A DNA stretch of 49,586 nucleotides from assembly GCF_024220515.1 (NCBI RefSeq), contig NZ_JAMXOT010000149.1, forward strand, positions 1 to 49,586, given 5' to 3'. Of the stretch, positions 25,495 through 35,023 are shown piece after piece (positions within the stretch are counted from its first letter, which is position 1; each line of letters starts with the position of its first letter). Made by a program: the position numbers and the translations under genes. The DNA is from Oscillatoria sp. HE19RPO (GTDB taxonomy: Bacteria > Cyanobacteriota > Cyanobacteriia > Cyanobacteriales > Laspinemataceae). The notes beneath the pieces are model-generated. The model was not told where the DNA came from, did no database searches, and saw only the letters and a program-made list of their open reading frames with translations.

Positions 25495-25722
25495 TCAGGT
25501 AGTGGTGGGGGTGGTTTCTTGCCAGTCAAAGATGCGCTCTAGTTGGTCGATGGTGACAAATCCATACTGCCAGAGCACCATTGGTAAGGTGCTGTAGTCT
25601 AGTTCGCGACTATGGAGGCCAAAAGTTCCGCAAATCCGCTCCGCGAAGGCGATCGACGCGGTGGAAATGGCGAGTTCTTCTTGCAGAAATCTGATAAATT
25701 GAGAATAGGTTGCCGGGGCCAT
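25495..25722 (-). CDS. DUF2949 family small protein
   Basis: A 75-residue protein, MAPATYSQFIRFLQEELAIS, with a middle helix and the family's ending LPMVLWQYGFVTIDQLERIF followed by DW. DUF2949 proteins are short, soluble and restricted to cyanobacteria; no biochemical role is established. A perfect AGGAGGTGAT ribosome site lies seven bases upstream of ATG 25722. It overlaps the in-frame GTG at 25734 and so rules that longer start out. It is monocistronic, closed by two hairpins. Confidence 0.85.
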   Translation of the reverse strand: MAPATYSQFIRFLQEELAISTASIAFAERICGTFGLHSRELDYSTLPMVLWQYGFVTIDQLERIFDWQETTPTTT

Positions 25723-25926
25723 AAAAACTATCACCTCCTCTGTTATTCCTCCTAATTGTGGTTGGAAACTGTTAGAGATGGGGTAGCGGAGTAGCTACTT
25801 TGCCATCTGTCCATTCTAGGGTGCGATCGCCCATAAAACATCAGCTCAGATTGCCGCAGATTTTATGACGACTTATTACTAATGCAGCATATCTAGCTGA
25901 CAATGACATCCGAAAATTTACCGAAT

Positions 25927-25984
25927 TCCAATCATAAGGCGGCATTTGCCGCCTTATGACAGTCTGATTTTTGTCTGATTGGAG
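25927..25984. repeat. nested palindrome
   Basis: The outer arms TCCAATCA (25927-25934) and TGATTGGA (25977-25984) enclose the inner perfect hairpin CATAAGGCGGC-ATTT-GCCGCCTTATG (25933-25958). Confidence 0.7.
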
Positions 25985-26080
25985 TTCTCTACAGAGGAGG
26001 AAGACTCAACCGGGGTGCTCTCCCCCTCTTAAAAACTCCAAACCGCATAACTCAGCTTGAATGGGACTTACGCATTACCC

Positions 26081-26120
26081 CTAAATGTAGAGGCGATTCG
26101 CGAATCGCCCCTACATTTAG
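26081..26120. repeat. GTAGAGGCG-type palindromic repeat, copy 4
   Basis: CTAAATGTAGAGGCGATTCG faces CGAATCGCCCCTACATTTAG, a 40-base palindrome with one mismatch. Confidence 0.9.
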
Positions 26121-26137
26121 GGACTTTGTTGGTTAAA

Positions 26138-26253
26138 GGGAGACCTAACCCCCCAACCCCCTTCCCTCTGAGGGAAGGGGGAGCCGGAAAGCCCCTCCCC
26201 TCTTAGGGGAGGGGTTTGGGGAGAGGTCTCTTTCTTGATTCGCCAACAGAGTC
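26138..26253. repeat. GAGACCTAACCCCCC hairpin repeat, copy 1
   Basis: It begins GGGAGACCTAACCCCCC and ends GAGAGGTCTC...CGCCAACAGAGTC, with internal stems CCCCTTCCCTCTGAGGGAAG and CCCCTCCCCTCTTAGGGGAG. The same borders recur at 34104-34251 around a different centre. Confidence 0.85.
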
Positions 26254-26299
26254 ATTGAGGTTGGATTCTCAAAATATGCGTAAGTCCTATTTAAGTAGT

Positions 26300-27934
26300 T
26301 TATTCCCACTCGATAGTTCCAGGCGGTTTGGAGGTGATGTCATAAACCACCCGATTCACCCCGCGCACTTCATTGACGATGCGGTTAGAAATCGTTTCCA
26401 ACAAGTCGTAAGGAACCCGTGACCAATCTGCGGTCATGCCATCTTCACTGGACACCAAGCGCAACACGATGGGATAAGCATAAGTCCGTTGGTCCCCCAT
26501 GACTCCCACACTGCGGATGGGTAACAAGACGGCAAACGCTTGCCAAAAATCATGGTAGAGTCCCTGGCGATTAATTTCCTGACGAACTACATAATCGGCA
26601 TCCCGCAGGATATCTAACCGTTCTGCGGTGACTTCCCCAAGGATGCGAATCGCTAACCCAGGACCGGGGAAGGGGTGACGTTGAACGATTTCCTCGGGTA
26701 ACCCAATCGATCGCCCGACTTTGCGGACTTCATCTTTAAACAGTTTCCGCAGGGGTTCCACCAATTTAAAACAGAGGTCATCCGGTAACCCACCGACATT
26801 GTGATGACTCTTGATTTTCACCGCTACCCGTTGACCCGGTTGGGAGGGAATGCTGGTATCTGCCGACTCAATCACATCGGGATAGAGAGTGCCTTGGGCC
26901 AGAAAATCGAAGGGTCCCAGACGTTTGGATTCTTCTTCAAACACCCGGATGAACTCATGTCCAATCCGTTTGCGCTTTTCTTCCGGGTCGGTAATCCCGT
27001 CAATTTGAGCTAAGAAGCGATCGCGCGCATTGACGTAAGCAACAGGAATATGAAACTGCTCATGAAACAGCTTGACTAAGCGTTCCGGTTCATATTTCCG
27101 CATGAACCCTTGATCGATGAACATACAGGTCAGTTGGTCCCCGATCGCCTTGTGCAACAAGAACGCCAAGGTGGAAGAATCCACCCCACCGGATAAGGCC
27201 AATAATACCCGACGGTCCCCGACTTGCTCCCGAATATCTTTAATCGATTCTTCGACAAAGGTGGCCGTTGTCCAGGTGGGTTGACATTCGCAAATATGAT
27301 AGACAAAGTTGCGAATTAGGGGCATTCCCCCTTGGGAATGGACAACTTCCGGATGAAACTGCACGCCATATAATTGCTTCTCATGGTTGGCGATGGCGGC
27401 ACATTCAGTATTCTCGGTATGCGCCAGTCGTTCAAACCCTTCTGGCATCCGCAGTACCGAGTCACCATGACTCATCCACATGGTGGAACCTTCTTCCACA
27501 TTGGTGAGCAAATCCGTGGGGTCGTCAATGTACAACGATGCTTTACCATATTCTGCTCTTTCTGCCCGGGCCACATGGCCCCCAAGCTGCTGCACCATCA
27601 GTTGCATTCCATAGCAGACTCCCAGGACTGGGATGCCTAGCTGCCAAATTTCTGGGTCACACAGGGGAGCCCCTTCATCGTAAACGGAGTTGGGACCCCC
27701 GGATAAGATAATCCCTTTGGGATTGAGTTTTCGTAAAGTTGCAGCGTCAGTGCGATGGGAGAGAACCTCAGAATAAACCTGGGTTTCCCGAATCCGACGG
27801 GCAATCAGTTCGGAATACTGAGAACCAAAGTCTAAAATCAGAATGGTCTCGCGGTCAATCAATGGGCGATCGCGTTGGTCTTCTACAGATTCACTAATTG
27901 GACTTTGTGGAGTTGGAGTTTGGGTAGTCGTCAC
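26300..27934 (-). CDS. guaA: GMP synthase (glutamine-hydrolysing)
   Basis: A 544-residue enzyme converting XMP to GMP with glutamine and ATP, the last step of guanine nucleotide synthesis. The class I glutamine amidotransferase part (about 30-220) has [18 protein letters not shown], the nucleophile Cys107 in LGVCYGMQ, and His194/Glu196 in GVQFHPEV. The ATP-pyrophosphatase part has the PP-loop SGGVDSS at 248-254 and [18 protein letters not shown]. The C-terminal dimerisation domain ends KPPGTIEWE, the standard ending. A 29-residue N-terminal extension ([16 protein letters not shown]...) is polar and common in cyanobacterial versions. It has no close co-directional partner; repeat-rich gaps flank both sides. 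Confidence 0.98.
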   Translation of the reverse strand: MTTTQTPTPQSPISESVEDQRDRPLIDRETILILDFGSQYSELIARRIRETQVYSEVLSHRTDAATLRKLNPKGIILSGGPNSVYDEGAPLCDPEIWQLGIPVLGVCYGMQLMVQQLGGHVARAERAEYGKASLYIDDPTDLLTNVEEGSTMWMSHGDSVLRMPEGFERLAHTENTECAAIANHEKQLYGVQFHPEVVHSQGGMPLIRNFVYHICECQPTWTTATFVEESIKDIREQVGDRRVLLALSGGVDSSTLAFLLHKAIGDQLTCMFIDQGFMRKYEPERLVKLFHEQFHIPVAYVNARDRFLAQIDGITDPEEKRKRIGHEFIRVFEEESKRLGPFDFLAQGTLYPDVIESADTSIPSQPGQRVAVKIKSHHNVGGLPDDLCFKLVEPLRKLFKDEVRKVGRSIGLPEEIVQRHPFPGPGLAIRILGEVTAERLDILRDADYVVRQEINRQGLYHDFWQAFAVLLPIRSVGVMGDQRTYAYPIVLRLVSSEDGMTADWSRVPYDLLETISNRIVNEVRGVNRVVYDITSKPPGTIEWE

Positions 27935-28167
27935 GGGTCAATCCTAATGGGTTGGGTGTTAGGCGGAAAATTAATGAACTCAGGACTTACGCACAAGAAA
28001 GCAGAATTCTAACGATTGGGTCATCCTCTTAAAAATATCCTCGGGTGGTAAGTCCTGGAATTGGAGGGATAAGATTAATTTTACATCGTCTATTTGCTTT
28101 TTTTTTATTGAGAAATTTAGGATTGGGCAGGGGTTTAAATTACCGTCGGTGGATCGGTTCGGCCAGG

Positions 28168-28275
28168 TGTGGGGATGTGGGTTGGTTGCCTGGGTGTGGG
28201 GATGTGGGTTGGTTGCCCGAGTGTGGGGATGTTGGTTGGTTGCCCGAGTGTGGGGATGTGGGTCGGTTGCCGGAT
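28168..28275. repeat. 27-base tandem repeat, four copies
   Basis: The unit is TGTGGGGATGTGGGTTGGTT followed by GCCCGAG, with one to four differences per copy. It directly abuts the composite element. A multiple-of-three unit keeps frames open across it, but no real gene is evident. Confidence 0.9.
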
Positions 28276-28394
28276 CCGGCGGGGGTTCAAACCCCTATAG
28301 GTGTTGCAACAGGTGCAAGATGTCGGATAAATCCGACGTAGAGGCGATTCGCGAATCGCCTCTACAGGCCGCCCATCGTTTGAACACCCGCCGG
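28276..28394. repeat. composite nested palindromic element, copy 2
   Basis: Arms CCGGCGGGGG...CACCCGCCGG enclose GGGGGTTCAAACCCC, GTGTTGCAAC, GTCGGATAAATCCGAC and the GTAGAGGCG palindrome (28338-28365), followed by AGGCCGCCCATCGTTTGAAC. The layout and the right flank match copy 1 at 22589-22759, with a shorter left half. It ends 14 bases from the stop of the DUF3352 gene. Confidence 0.75.
28338..28365. repeat. GTAGAGGCG-type palindromic repeat, copy 5
   Basis: GTAGAGGCGATTCG / CGAATCGCCTCTAC, a perfect 28-base palindrome nested in the composite element. Confidence 0.9.
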
Positions 28395-28408
28395 TTTATC
28401 GGTTTGGA

Positions 28409-30184
28409 TCACGAACCCAGGCGGATGAACAAGTCAGCTAAGGGAGACCCGTTAACCGGCAGTAATTCTATCCCCGGGTCGATCGCCGGTGCCGGTGAAC
28501 TCAGGGAAATGGACTGCAACCTTTGGAATAGGGGTTTTCCGGCGAGGGTGACTAATCGCAGAACCGGGAAGCGACGGGTTAAGCTTTCTTCAGAGGCCAA
28601 CCAATCCAGGTAGAAATAACCGTAATTGGATTCGGGAAGGGGACCGATCGCACTCTGAAAGTCAGGATTACTTAAAATTGAACCCGTTGTTGGGGCATCG
28701 ATCGCCGCTGTTAAGGTTTCTAGGGAACTGGCAAAAATCTCATAAGCCCCAATTTCCGTATGCACGGCGCGAACATCAGCGGCAATCTGTAACGGTGTGT
28801 TCCCTTTTGCCTTGGTGGGGACGGGTTTGGTGGTTAATTTCGTCCAGGTGGAAATCGGGCGATTCCCCCAGGAGACGGGCCCGACGCTGAACCCTTGTTC
28901 TTGGGCGATCGCATCTAATTGTTCAATCCCTTTGACAGCAGTTTCCCCAGATTTCTGGGCAACAAAAATCCAAGCCAATCCAGGATTATCCACGTTTTCC
29001 ACTGAGGATTTCGGTAATAAACCGATCGCATATTCCCCTTGCACCCAGTTAAAAATGGCCTCGGGTAAATCCAATCCCCAGCGCGATCGCACCATTGCTA
29101 CAGGTTGCCGCAAAATTTCACCCACCGCCCCAGATTCGGGAAATCCTTCTTCTAGGGCCAACCATAACTGATTCAAATCGGCACCGGCGATCGCAAAAGC
29201 AGTCTGTTCTGGCAGATATTGCAATGCCTGGACAGGTCCCAATAAACTCGGTAAACTCGTTGCCCATTCCGTGGCGGTGTTACCATTCCAGATGGTATGG
29301 GCCAGCAGTCCCTGGCGATTTAACCCCAGGGCTATTCCTAAGCTGGGGGAGGTTTCGGCGGCGAGAACGCGCTCAGAGGGGGGTTTGAGGCCGGTTTCCC
29401 CAGGGCGATCGCTAATCCAGGCGGTAAATTGCTCGACGTTGATAAAACTGAGTCCAATTCCCCCGGATGACATATTGGCGAGTGCCTCTTGATAGGCGGG
29501 ATTTCCCTTGAGGCTGAGATTTTGAGCTTGGACATTATTAATGGCATCTCGCAGCACTTTCGGATGATTGGCAAACAACACGAAGCGATCGCCCACCACC
29601 GCAGAGGCCCAATTTCCCCCTGAATCTGCATTGCTAGGAGTTTGGCGATAAATCAGCTTCACCCCTTGATAATTTTCAACGGCGACCTCTACCCCATTAC
29701 TGGCATTCTGGGACCACAATACCTCTAAAAAATCCCGGCTACGTTGAGGACTTTTCGTTTCCACCGCCAGCAAATACCCCGCTTGCCGTCCATTCCCCTG
29801 TTCGCGATCGAAGTCGGAACTGGTAACAGCAAAGGTAATTTCATCCCCAAGCCAAGGTTCGATATCCTTGTGATAGTTTAAATCCGTATTGGCGAGGACT
29901 CCATTTTTAATCTTGTCAAATTCCTTCCGGACTTGAAAGCGCAATTTGGGGGCGACTGCCAATCGTCCCACATCTTCTAATTTGTCCACATTGACTAAGA
30001 GAGAGGTCATCAGAGGGGCTTGTCGGGGGACAAACATCGCTGCCTCAACCCGGGTTTCCACGGGTCCGCGCAATAAGGCGACGGGTCCGGTGGCAAGGAT
30101 TTCATAGAAGCCCCCGGCACCGAGGAGGCAGAGGACCAGGGCGACGGCCCCTAACAGGGTGAAAAATAATTTTCGGTTCATCAT
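28409..30184 (-). CDS. DUF3352 domain-containing membrane-anchored protein
   Basis: A 591-residue protein. The N-terminus MMNRKLFFTLLGAVALVLCL has a positively charged start and one hydrophobic helix, so it is either an uncleaved anchor or a signal. The rest is a large extracytoplasmic domain of the DUF3352 type, with APLMTSLLVNVDKLEDVGRL near residue 55, WLGDEITFAVTSSDFD and GDRFVLFANHPKVLRDAINN. No catalytic motif is recognised and the biochemical role of the family is unknown. ATG codons at 30184 and 30181 are adjacent; an in-frame TTG at 30190 is less likely. It is separated from guaA downstream by repeats. Confidence 0.85.
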   Translation of the reverse strand: MMNRKLFFTLLGAVALVLCLLGAGGFYEILATGPVALLRGPVETRVEAAMFVPRQAPLMTSLLVNVDKLEDVGRLAVAPKLRFQVRKEFDKIKNGVLANTDLNYHKDIEPWLGDEITFAVTSSDFDREQGNGRQAGYLLAVETKSPQRSRDFLEVLWSQNASNGVEVAVENYQGVKLIYRQTPSNADSGGNWASAVVGDRFVLFANHPKVLRDAINNVQAQNLSLKGNPAYQEALANMSSGGIGLSFINVEQFTAWISDRPGETGLKPPSERVLAAETSPSLGIALGLNRQGLLAHTIWNGNTATEWATSLPSLLGPVQALQYLPEQTAFAIAGADLNQLWLALEEGFPESGAVGEILRQPVAMVRSRWGLDLPEAIFNWVQGEYAIGLLPKSSVENVDNPGLAWIFVAQKSGETAVKGIEQLDAIAQEQGFSVGPVSWGNRPISTWTKLTTKPVPTKAKGNTPLQIAADVRAVHTEIGAYEIFASSLETLTAAIDAPTTGSILSNPDFQSAIGPLPESNYGYFYLDWLASEESLTRRFPVLRLVTLAGKPLFQRLQSISLSSPAPAIDPGIELLPVNGSPLADLFIRLGS

Positions 30185-31051
30185 TATCAATAAGAGTTAA
30201 GCGTAACGGGAGTTTACCGATTAGTTTATCGGGTTTCCTGGGTGGGTAGAGCGCGGATTGCTCCAGGGTTGGGAAATCATCTTTGATTCCCAGTTGCGAT
30301 CGCACGGCAAATAAGGGACTCTTTCCAGAATACTCCCCTCCGGTGCCAGAAAGTAGGGTGGGCAGTGCCGAACCCTTGTCTCGATCCGATTAAACCCACT
30401 TTTAATCAGGTAACACAACGGGCAATTCTCTTTCTCTGAGCAGGTTTCAAGTTCTGAACAAACAGCCGACTCGGCTTAAATCGGGGTTCTCAACCCAGAG
30501 GGTTGATCCCCAGAACTGGAATGGGTTGAAGACATCCAAGACAGTTGTTCTCGACTTCAGTTGCCGATTTTCTGGACTCAGGAAGTATAATCTGCACTAT
30601 TTTTGTCTCTGAATCCAGCCCTTTCCCGGGTTTCAATCTACTTTTTGAAAAAACTTCTTAAAAACGAAATCCCTAATTGCAACTCACTATCCAAGAATCC
30701 CTCTAATCCTCACATTCATCAAAAATTATATTTTCCTCACTTGCACTACCGGCAAAAGCGCGAAAATCATCTCCCCCTGATGGTTACAGCGCTATTCCCT
30801 AAGTTCACAACAAATCCTTGACAAAATTCCTCCCTTATTGTAAAGCGGTCAAATAGGGTTTAATCTGGTTCTGTTCATCTCAATTGGCTGACTTTCTTTG
30901 AATTTTTTTAATCAGCTATTGCTAATAACTTTCAATAGTGCTAAAAACTTTAAAGGGTGTTACTCCGGCATTTTTTGGGTGTTGGAGAAACAGGACAGAG
31001 CGACCCTTGCCCCTGTTGTCCACACCTTTGTTCTGAGGAGATCTAGCAGGC
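30185..31051. other. intergenic stretch upstream of the TonB-like gene
   Basis: Contains a hairpin GGGGTTCTCAACCC-AGA-GGGTTGATCCCC at about 30483-30511 and a possible promoter at 30818. A 72-codon frame at 30603-30821 has no domain-like sequence and is not called. Confidence 0.45.
30818..30846 (+). promoter_or_regulatory. possible promoter of the TonB-like gene
   Basis: TTGACA (30818-30823), a 17-base spacer and TAAAGC (30841-30846), about 205 bases upstream of the start. The -35 is perfect and the -10 weak. Confidence 0.4.
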
Positions 31052-32794
31052 ATGACTTTTTCTACCGTTTCTGCGGCACAGCGAGAACAACAAGAGGAGC
31101 AAATCAAGACCCTGATTGGATGGACCCTGGTTGGTTCCGCCGTGGTGCATTTGGTTTTCTTGCCATTGATGGCGAACTGGATGATGACGGCATCGCCCGA
31201 GGCGATCGAAGAACCCATTGAGTTTATCGTTCTTGAGGAACCCGAACCCGAACCCGAACCGGAGGAGGACCCGCCACCGCCAGAACCGGAAGCATTAGCA
31301 ATCCCAGAACCGGAACCCGAACCCGAACCTCTCCCAGAACCGGAACCCGAACCCGAACCTCTGCCGGAACCGGAAATGGTCGAACCGGAACCTCTTCCCG
31401 AACCTGAACCCCTGCCGGAACCCGAACCCCTGCCGGAACCCGAACCTCTGCCGGAACCGGAAATGGTCGAACCGGAACCCCTGCCGGAACCGGAACCCCT
31501 GCTGGAACCGGAACCTTTCCTGCAAGAGCAACCGACGCCAGTTCCCGAACCCTTCATGCCGGAACCGACGCCGGAACCTGCACCGAGTCCGGCACCCTTA
31601 ATACCCCAGGAAGCACCTTCTTTGTCCGAACCCGCGCCCCTGGAACCGCTGGAAAGTCCGCCGATCGCCCAGGAACCCGAGACCCAAAATTTAGAACCCC
31701 TACCCGAGGTGAATCCGGTGGACAGACTACCGGATCCCCCAGTGGTGAGTTCGGTTCCGCAACCGCCTGATCCCGAATCTGACTGGATGAACGACTTTAA
31801 CTCCACGAATCAACCGATCGCCTTGGACGATCAAGAGGTTGCCGCGTCGAATCCGTTTGCTGAAAATATCCGGCCCCTCAATGAACCCTTAAACGAACCA
31901 AGTCCCCTAGAACCCCCAGTCACCAGCAGTTTACCTGAAACCCCTGGCGAGGAGTTGCTGACTGAGTTTCCCAACTCGGACGCCACCCCTGCTCTAGAGG
32001 AGTTCAACCCCACCGCGCAGTCGCCTTGGAATGACAACATCAACGACACCCCCGAGGAACCCTTCAACCCGAATATCCAACCCACCCCCAACAGTCCCGT
32101 CCTCAACCCCAGACCCGAGAATACCGGCAATCCCGACTTGTTCTCACAACTAGAAGAGAATAACCCTGCACCGAGAATAGAGGACAATCAAAACAGCGCC
32201 CCTTCTAATTGGAATAGTAACAGTGATTTGGGACTCGATGAACCCTTCAACCCTAATGCCAATAGTGCACCACCGCGTATTGCCGAATCTGCTGCCATCA
32301 ACCCGAACCCCGGGAGTGGTGAGACGGGTTCTGACTTTTTGAATGATTTAGAAACCGCTGCCAACCCCTACTCTAGCGGGACAAATACCTCCTCAACTTC
32401 CCCCTCCACCGGGACGGGAAACAGTGATTATGATACGGCATCCGAACCCTTTGGCGGCAACATCGGGCCGATGGATCCGGGTGCTAATTCCGGAGGGCCT
32501 GCCGGTTCGCCCAACGGTTCCCCAGATGGGTCCGGATCAGTAGACTGCCGTCGTTGCGGGAAACCCAGCTATCCGAGAATTGCCCGAGAATCTGGATGGG
32601 AAGGGGTGGTCTTACTGAGTGTGGATATTGACCCCTCCGGAAATGTCACCAATGTGCGATTAGAAGAATCCAGTGGACATTCGGCCTTGGATGACTCAGC
32701 AATGGACACGATTAGGAATTGGAAATTTGAGCAGTCAGATCGTGGTCAGCAAAATAAGCTTGTGAGAATTCCCTTCCGTTTAGAGGAGTCCTAA
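31052..32794 (+). CDS. TonB-family energy transducer with long Pro-Glu spacer
   Basis: A 580-residue protein. Residues about 21-45 form a membrane anchor ([20 protein letters not shown]). Residues 65-175 are almost pure Pro/Glu/Leu ([20 protein letters not shown]), stiff and acidic, expected to span the periplasm. Residues 175-490 are a Pro/Asn/Ser-rich disordered spacer. The C-terminal TonB domain (about 495-580) reads [20 protein letters not shown], then [20 protein letters not shown] and ends [12 protein letters not shown], with two cysteines just before it (DCRRCG). TonB couples the inner-membrane proton gradient to outer-membrane receptors. No ExbB/ExbD or receptor gene lies nearby, so partners are elsewhere. 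GAGGAG lies 12 bases upstream of ATG. A MORN-repeat gene follows closely. Confidence 0.92.
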   Translation: MTFSTVSAAQREQQEEQIKTLIGWTLVGSAVVHLVFLPLMANWMMTASPEAIEEPIEFIVLEEPEPEPEPEEDPPPPEPEALAIPEPEPEPEPLPEPEPEPEPLPEPEMVEPEPLPEPEPLPEPEPLPEPEPLPEPEMVEPEPLPEPEPLLEPEPFLQEQPTPVPEPFMPEPTPEPAPSPAPLIPQEAPSLSEPAPLEPLESPPIAQEPETQNLEPLPEVNPVDRLPDPPVVSSVPQPPDPESDWMNDFNSTNQPIALDDQEVAASNPFAENIRPLNEPLNEPSPLEPPVTSSLPETPGEELLTEFPNSDATPALEEFNPTAQSPWNDNINDTPEEPFNPNIQPTPNSPVLNPRPENTGNPDLFSQLEENNPAPRIEDNQNSAPSNWNSNSDLGLDEPFNPNANSAPPRIAESAAINPNPGSGETGSDFLNDLETAANPYSSGTNTSSTSPSTGTGNSDYDTASEPFGGNIGPMDPGANSGGPAGSPNGSPDGSGSVDCRRCGKPSYPRIARESGWEGVVLLSVDIDPSGNVTNVRLEESSGHSALDDSAMDTIRNWKFEQSDRGQQNKLVRIPFRLEES

Positions 32795-32883
32795 ATGATG
32801 GGGTGCGGTGGGTGATTCATCTCATTTCACCGTCACCCAAAACCCCAACTCCTAACTTAATGTTGTTTACCCTGAATTTATCT

Positions 32884-34065
32884 ATGCTTCGTTCTATCCA
32901 TTCATTCGGAATTCCCCTGTCCATCGCCTTGACCTTGACTCTCCCCTGGCCTGCGATCGCAGGTGTGGTCACCTTACCCGATGGCGGGCGTTGTGAGGGA
33001 GAACTGCAAGAGGGCAAACTTAGCGGTCCGGGAGTCTGCACTTATGCCAATGGCGATCGCTATGAGGGAGACTTTAAAGAAGGCCAACCTCATGGCCGAG
33101 GCATTTATACCTTTGCCGATAATAGTCGGTATGAAGGCGAATTTAGTAATGGTCAATTTAATGGAACCGGAGTCCGGGAATTTGCCAATGGCAACCGCTA
33201 CGAAGGTGCATTTAAAGATGGCAAGTTTCACGGCACCGGGTCCTATACTTCTGGGAATGGCATCCGATTCGAGGGAGAATTTGTAGAAGGGTCTCCTGCC
33301 GGTAGCGGCACTTTTGTCTTTCCCAATGGCAACCGCTGCACGGGAACCGTTGCCGAGGGTAAACTCAACGGTCAAGGGTCTTGTGAATATGCCAATGGCA
33401 ATCGTTATGAAGGGGAATTGGTGAATAGTCAACCCCAAGGTCAGGGAATTTATACCTTTGCCGATGGCGGACGGTACGAGGGCGAATTTACCGAAGGCCA
33501 ATTAAATGGTCAAGGGGCGCGGGAGTATAGCAATGGCGATCGCTATGAAGGACCGTTTGTCAATGGTAAACCCGAAGGCCGGGGAGTTTTCGCCTTTGCC
33601 GATGGCAGTCGCTATGAGGGGGAATTTAGGGAGGGTCAATTTAATGGGGAAGGAGTCCGGGAATTTACCAATGGCAACCGTTATCAAGGGCTGTTTGTTA
33701 ATGGCAAACCCCAAGGACGCGGAACCTTGACCTTTGAAAATGGCAATCAGTATGAAGGGGAATTTGCCGATGGCAAATTTAATGGGGAAGGGGTGTTTAC
33801 CTTTGCCAACGGGAATAGTTATTCTGGTACGTTTCAAGATGGTCAGTTTAGTGGTCAAGGTACTTACAGTTTTGCCAATGGCGATCGCTGTGAAGGGGAA
33901 TTTTCCGACGGGAAGTTTCACGGGACTGGAAGCTGTATCTATGCCAATGGCGATCGCTACGAAGGTCAATTTTCTGAAGGTGAAAAACACGGAACCGGCA
34001 TCTATATTTATGCCGACGGCACCCGCGTCGAGGGCAGTTGGCAAAATGGGGAACTGAGAAATTAG
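32884..34065 (+). CDS. exported MORN-repeat protein with 16 repeats
   Basis: A 393-residue protein. From ATG 32884 the product starts MLRSIHSFGIPLSIALTLTL and has a signal peptide ending near AIAG. The mature part consists of 16 consecutive 23-residue MORN units of the pattern YEGxFxxGxxxGxGxxxFAN, the last ending GSWQNGELRN. MORN repeats build elongated beta-sheets that bind lipids or proteins; being exported, this one would act at the periplasmic or outer surface. A frame open to GTG 32803 and an ATG at 32860 exist, but 32884 gives the best signal peptide. It lies 89 bases after the TonB-like gene on the same strand, so the two may share a transcript. The antisense frames across it are artefacts of the repeat. 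Confidence 0.88.
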   Translation: MLRSIHSFGIPLSIALTLTLPWPAIAGVVTLPDGGRCEGELQEGKLSGPGVCTYANGDRYEGDFKEGQPHGRGIYTFADNSRYEGEFSNGQFNGTGVREFANGNRYEGAFKDGKFHGTGSYTSGNGIRFEGEFVEGSPAGSGTFVFPNGNRCTGTVAEGKLNGQGSCEYANGNRYEGELVNSQPQGQGIYTFADGGRYEGEFTEGQLNGQGAREYSNGDRYEGPFVNGKPEGRGVFAFADGSRYEGEFREGQFNGEGVREFTNGNRYQGLFVNGKPQGRGTLTFENGNQYEGEFADGKFNGEGVFTFANGNSYSGTFQDGQFSGQGTYSFANGDRCEGEFSDGKFHGTGSCIYANGDRYEGQFSEGEKHGTGIYIYADGTRVEGSWQNGELRN

Positions 34066-34103
34066 AGTAAAAACCCGCACCCTGAAGGACGCGGTTGGTT
34101 ATC

Positions 34104-34251
34104 GGGGAGACCTAACCCCCCAACCCCCTTCCCTAGGAGGGAAGGGGGAGCCGGAAAGCCCCGTACAGGCAAGATATTTATTCCTTCTAGCTCCCTCTCC
34201 TCGTAGGAGAGGGCCGGGGAGAGGTCTCTTTCATGATTTGCCAACAGAATC
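34104..34251. repeat. GAGACCTAACCCCCC hairpin repeat, copy 2
   Basis: The borders GGGGAGACCTAACCCCCC and GAGAGGTCTC...GCCAACAGAATC match copy 1 (26138-26253), with an interposed GTACAGGCAAGATATTTATT segment and the internal stem CTCCCTCTCCTCGTAGGAGA. Confidence 0.85.
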
Positions 34252-34271
34252 CTTTAGGGTGCAGGTTGTTG

Positions 34272-34883
34272 CTAACAAATGGGTTGATTGCCAGGATTAA
34301 CCGCATGAATGTCTTCCGTCCCGGATTCGGGCCACGATCGCCGATAGGATGCCTCTTCCGGTTTACCCCATCCCAGTTGTAGGAGAATTTCCAAGAAGTC
34401 GGATTTTTCCCATTTAAATAGGGTCGCCCATTCAGTTTTAAGGGCGATCGCCTCCACATCCGCTTTAGAAATTTGGCGATCGTTTAACCCATTATTCACC
34501 CGCAGATACAAATCCATGCCTTCGGTGACTTCTAACCAAAACGACAACAGCGCAGGTTTTGCCGCTTTCAAAGTCTCCAGGTCCTCCGGCAGTGCAATCA
34601 ACTGATCGTGGAGTTGGGGATAGGAGAGGGTTTTGCCTTTCAGGGTAATTTCATGGGAAATCAGACCCGACACCTGGTGCGATCGCTGATAATCATGCAC
34701 GGCTGCCTTAAAATCCTGATAAGCCGTAAACTTTTGCAGACCTTCCGGTTTGAGGAACTGGTCAACCACTGGCAGCCCGATCGCCGGAGTCGCCGACAAG
34801 TTCAAACGCTCCCCTCTGAGGCAAGCGCGGCGCTCCTGTTCTAAAATTTCGATTAACTCCTGCGTACTGTAGACCTTCGCCAT
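34272..34883 (-). CDS. conserved-looking cyanobacterial protein, unknown function
   Basis: A 203-residue soluble protein, mostly helical by appearance: MAKVYSTQELIEILEQERRA, RLNLSATPAIGLPVVDQFL, GLQKFTAYQDFKAAVHDYQR and SFWLEVTEGMDLYLRVNNGL. The opening and the KFTAYQDF...VHDYQ block resemble proteins I recall as hypothetical in many filamentous cyanobacteria, without a known fold. It has no signal peptide and no metal-binding motif. The ATG at 34883 is well defined. It is monocistronic, 140 bases downstream of the PEBP-family gene on the same strand, so co-transcription is possible. Function cannot be stated. Confidence 0.75.
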   Translation of the reverse strand: MAKVYSTQELIEILEQERRACLRGERLNLSATPAIGLPVVDQFLKPEGLQKFTAYQDFKAAVHDYQRSHQVSGLISHEITLKGKTLSYPQLHDQLIALPEDLETLKAAKPALLSFWLEVTEGMDLYLRVNNGLNDRQISKADVEAIALKTEWATLFKWEKSDFLEILLQLGWGKPEEASYRRSWPESGTEDIHAVNPGNQPIC

Positions 34884-35023
34884 CAGAACACCATCGGGTT
34901 GGACTTTACCGATAGTTTAACCTGGCTCAGGTACTCCAGGAGTGGGATAGGCTACCCAAATTCGGGGTAAATCTGGCGAGGCGATCGGCCCCTAGCTGGG
35001 ACCCCTCGCCCATCCGGTCTCAA

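Larger units (their letters stand above)
25723..26299. other. repeat-rich gap upstream of DUF2949 and downstream of guaA
   Basis: It contains a nested palindrome (25927-25984), a GTAGAGGCG palindrome (26081-26120) and a GAGACCTAACCCCCC hairpin repeat (26138-26253). No gene is seen. Confidence 0.6.
27935..28408. other. repeat-rich gap between guaA and the DUF3352 gene
   Basis: Holds a 27-base tandem repeat (28168-28275) and the second composite palindromic element (28276-28394). Open frames across it on the plus strand are produced by the repeats. Confidence 0.6.

Noticed and set aside
28276-28320. A GGGGGTTCAAACCCC sequence resembling a tRNA T-arm
   Set aside because: No acceptor, D or anticodon arm can be built around it; it belongs to the composite repeat.
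28045-28613. Plus-strand frames of 98 and 154 codons
   Set aside because: They are created by the 27-base tandem repeat and the composite element, and run antisense into the DUF3352 gene.
30922-31806. A 294-codon minus-strand frame rich in Gly and Ser, antisense to the TonB-like gene
   Set aside because: It is the mirror of the GAACCC/GAACCG Pro-Glu repeat; the plus-strand protein has an anchor and a TonB domain, while the antisense has only repeats.
32974-34080. Several long frames in other phases across the MORN-repeat gene
   Set aside because: The 69-base MORN period keeps all frames open; only one frame has a signal peptide and the MORN pattern.
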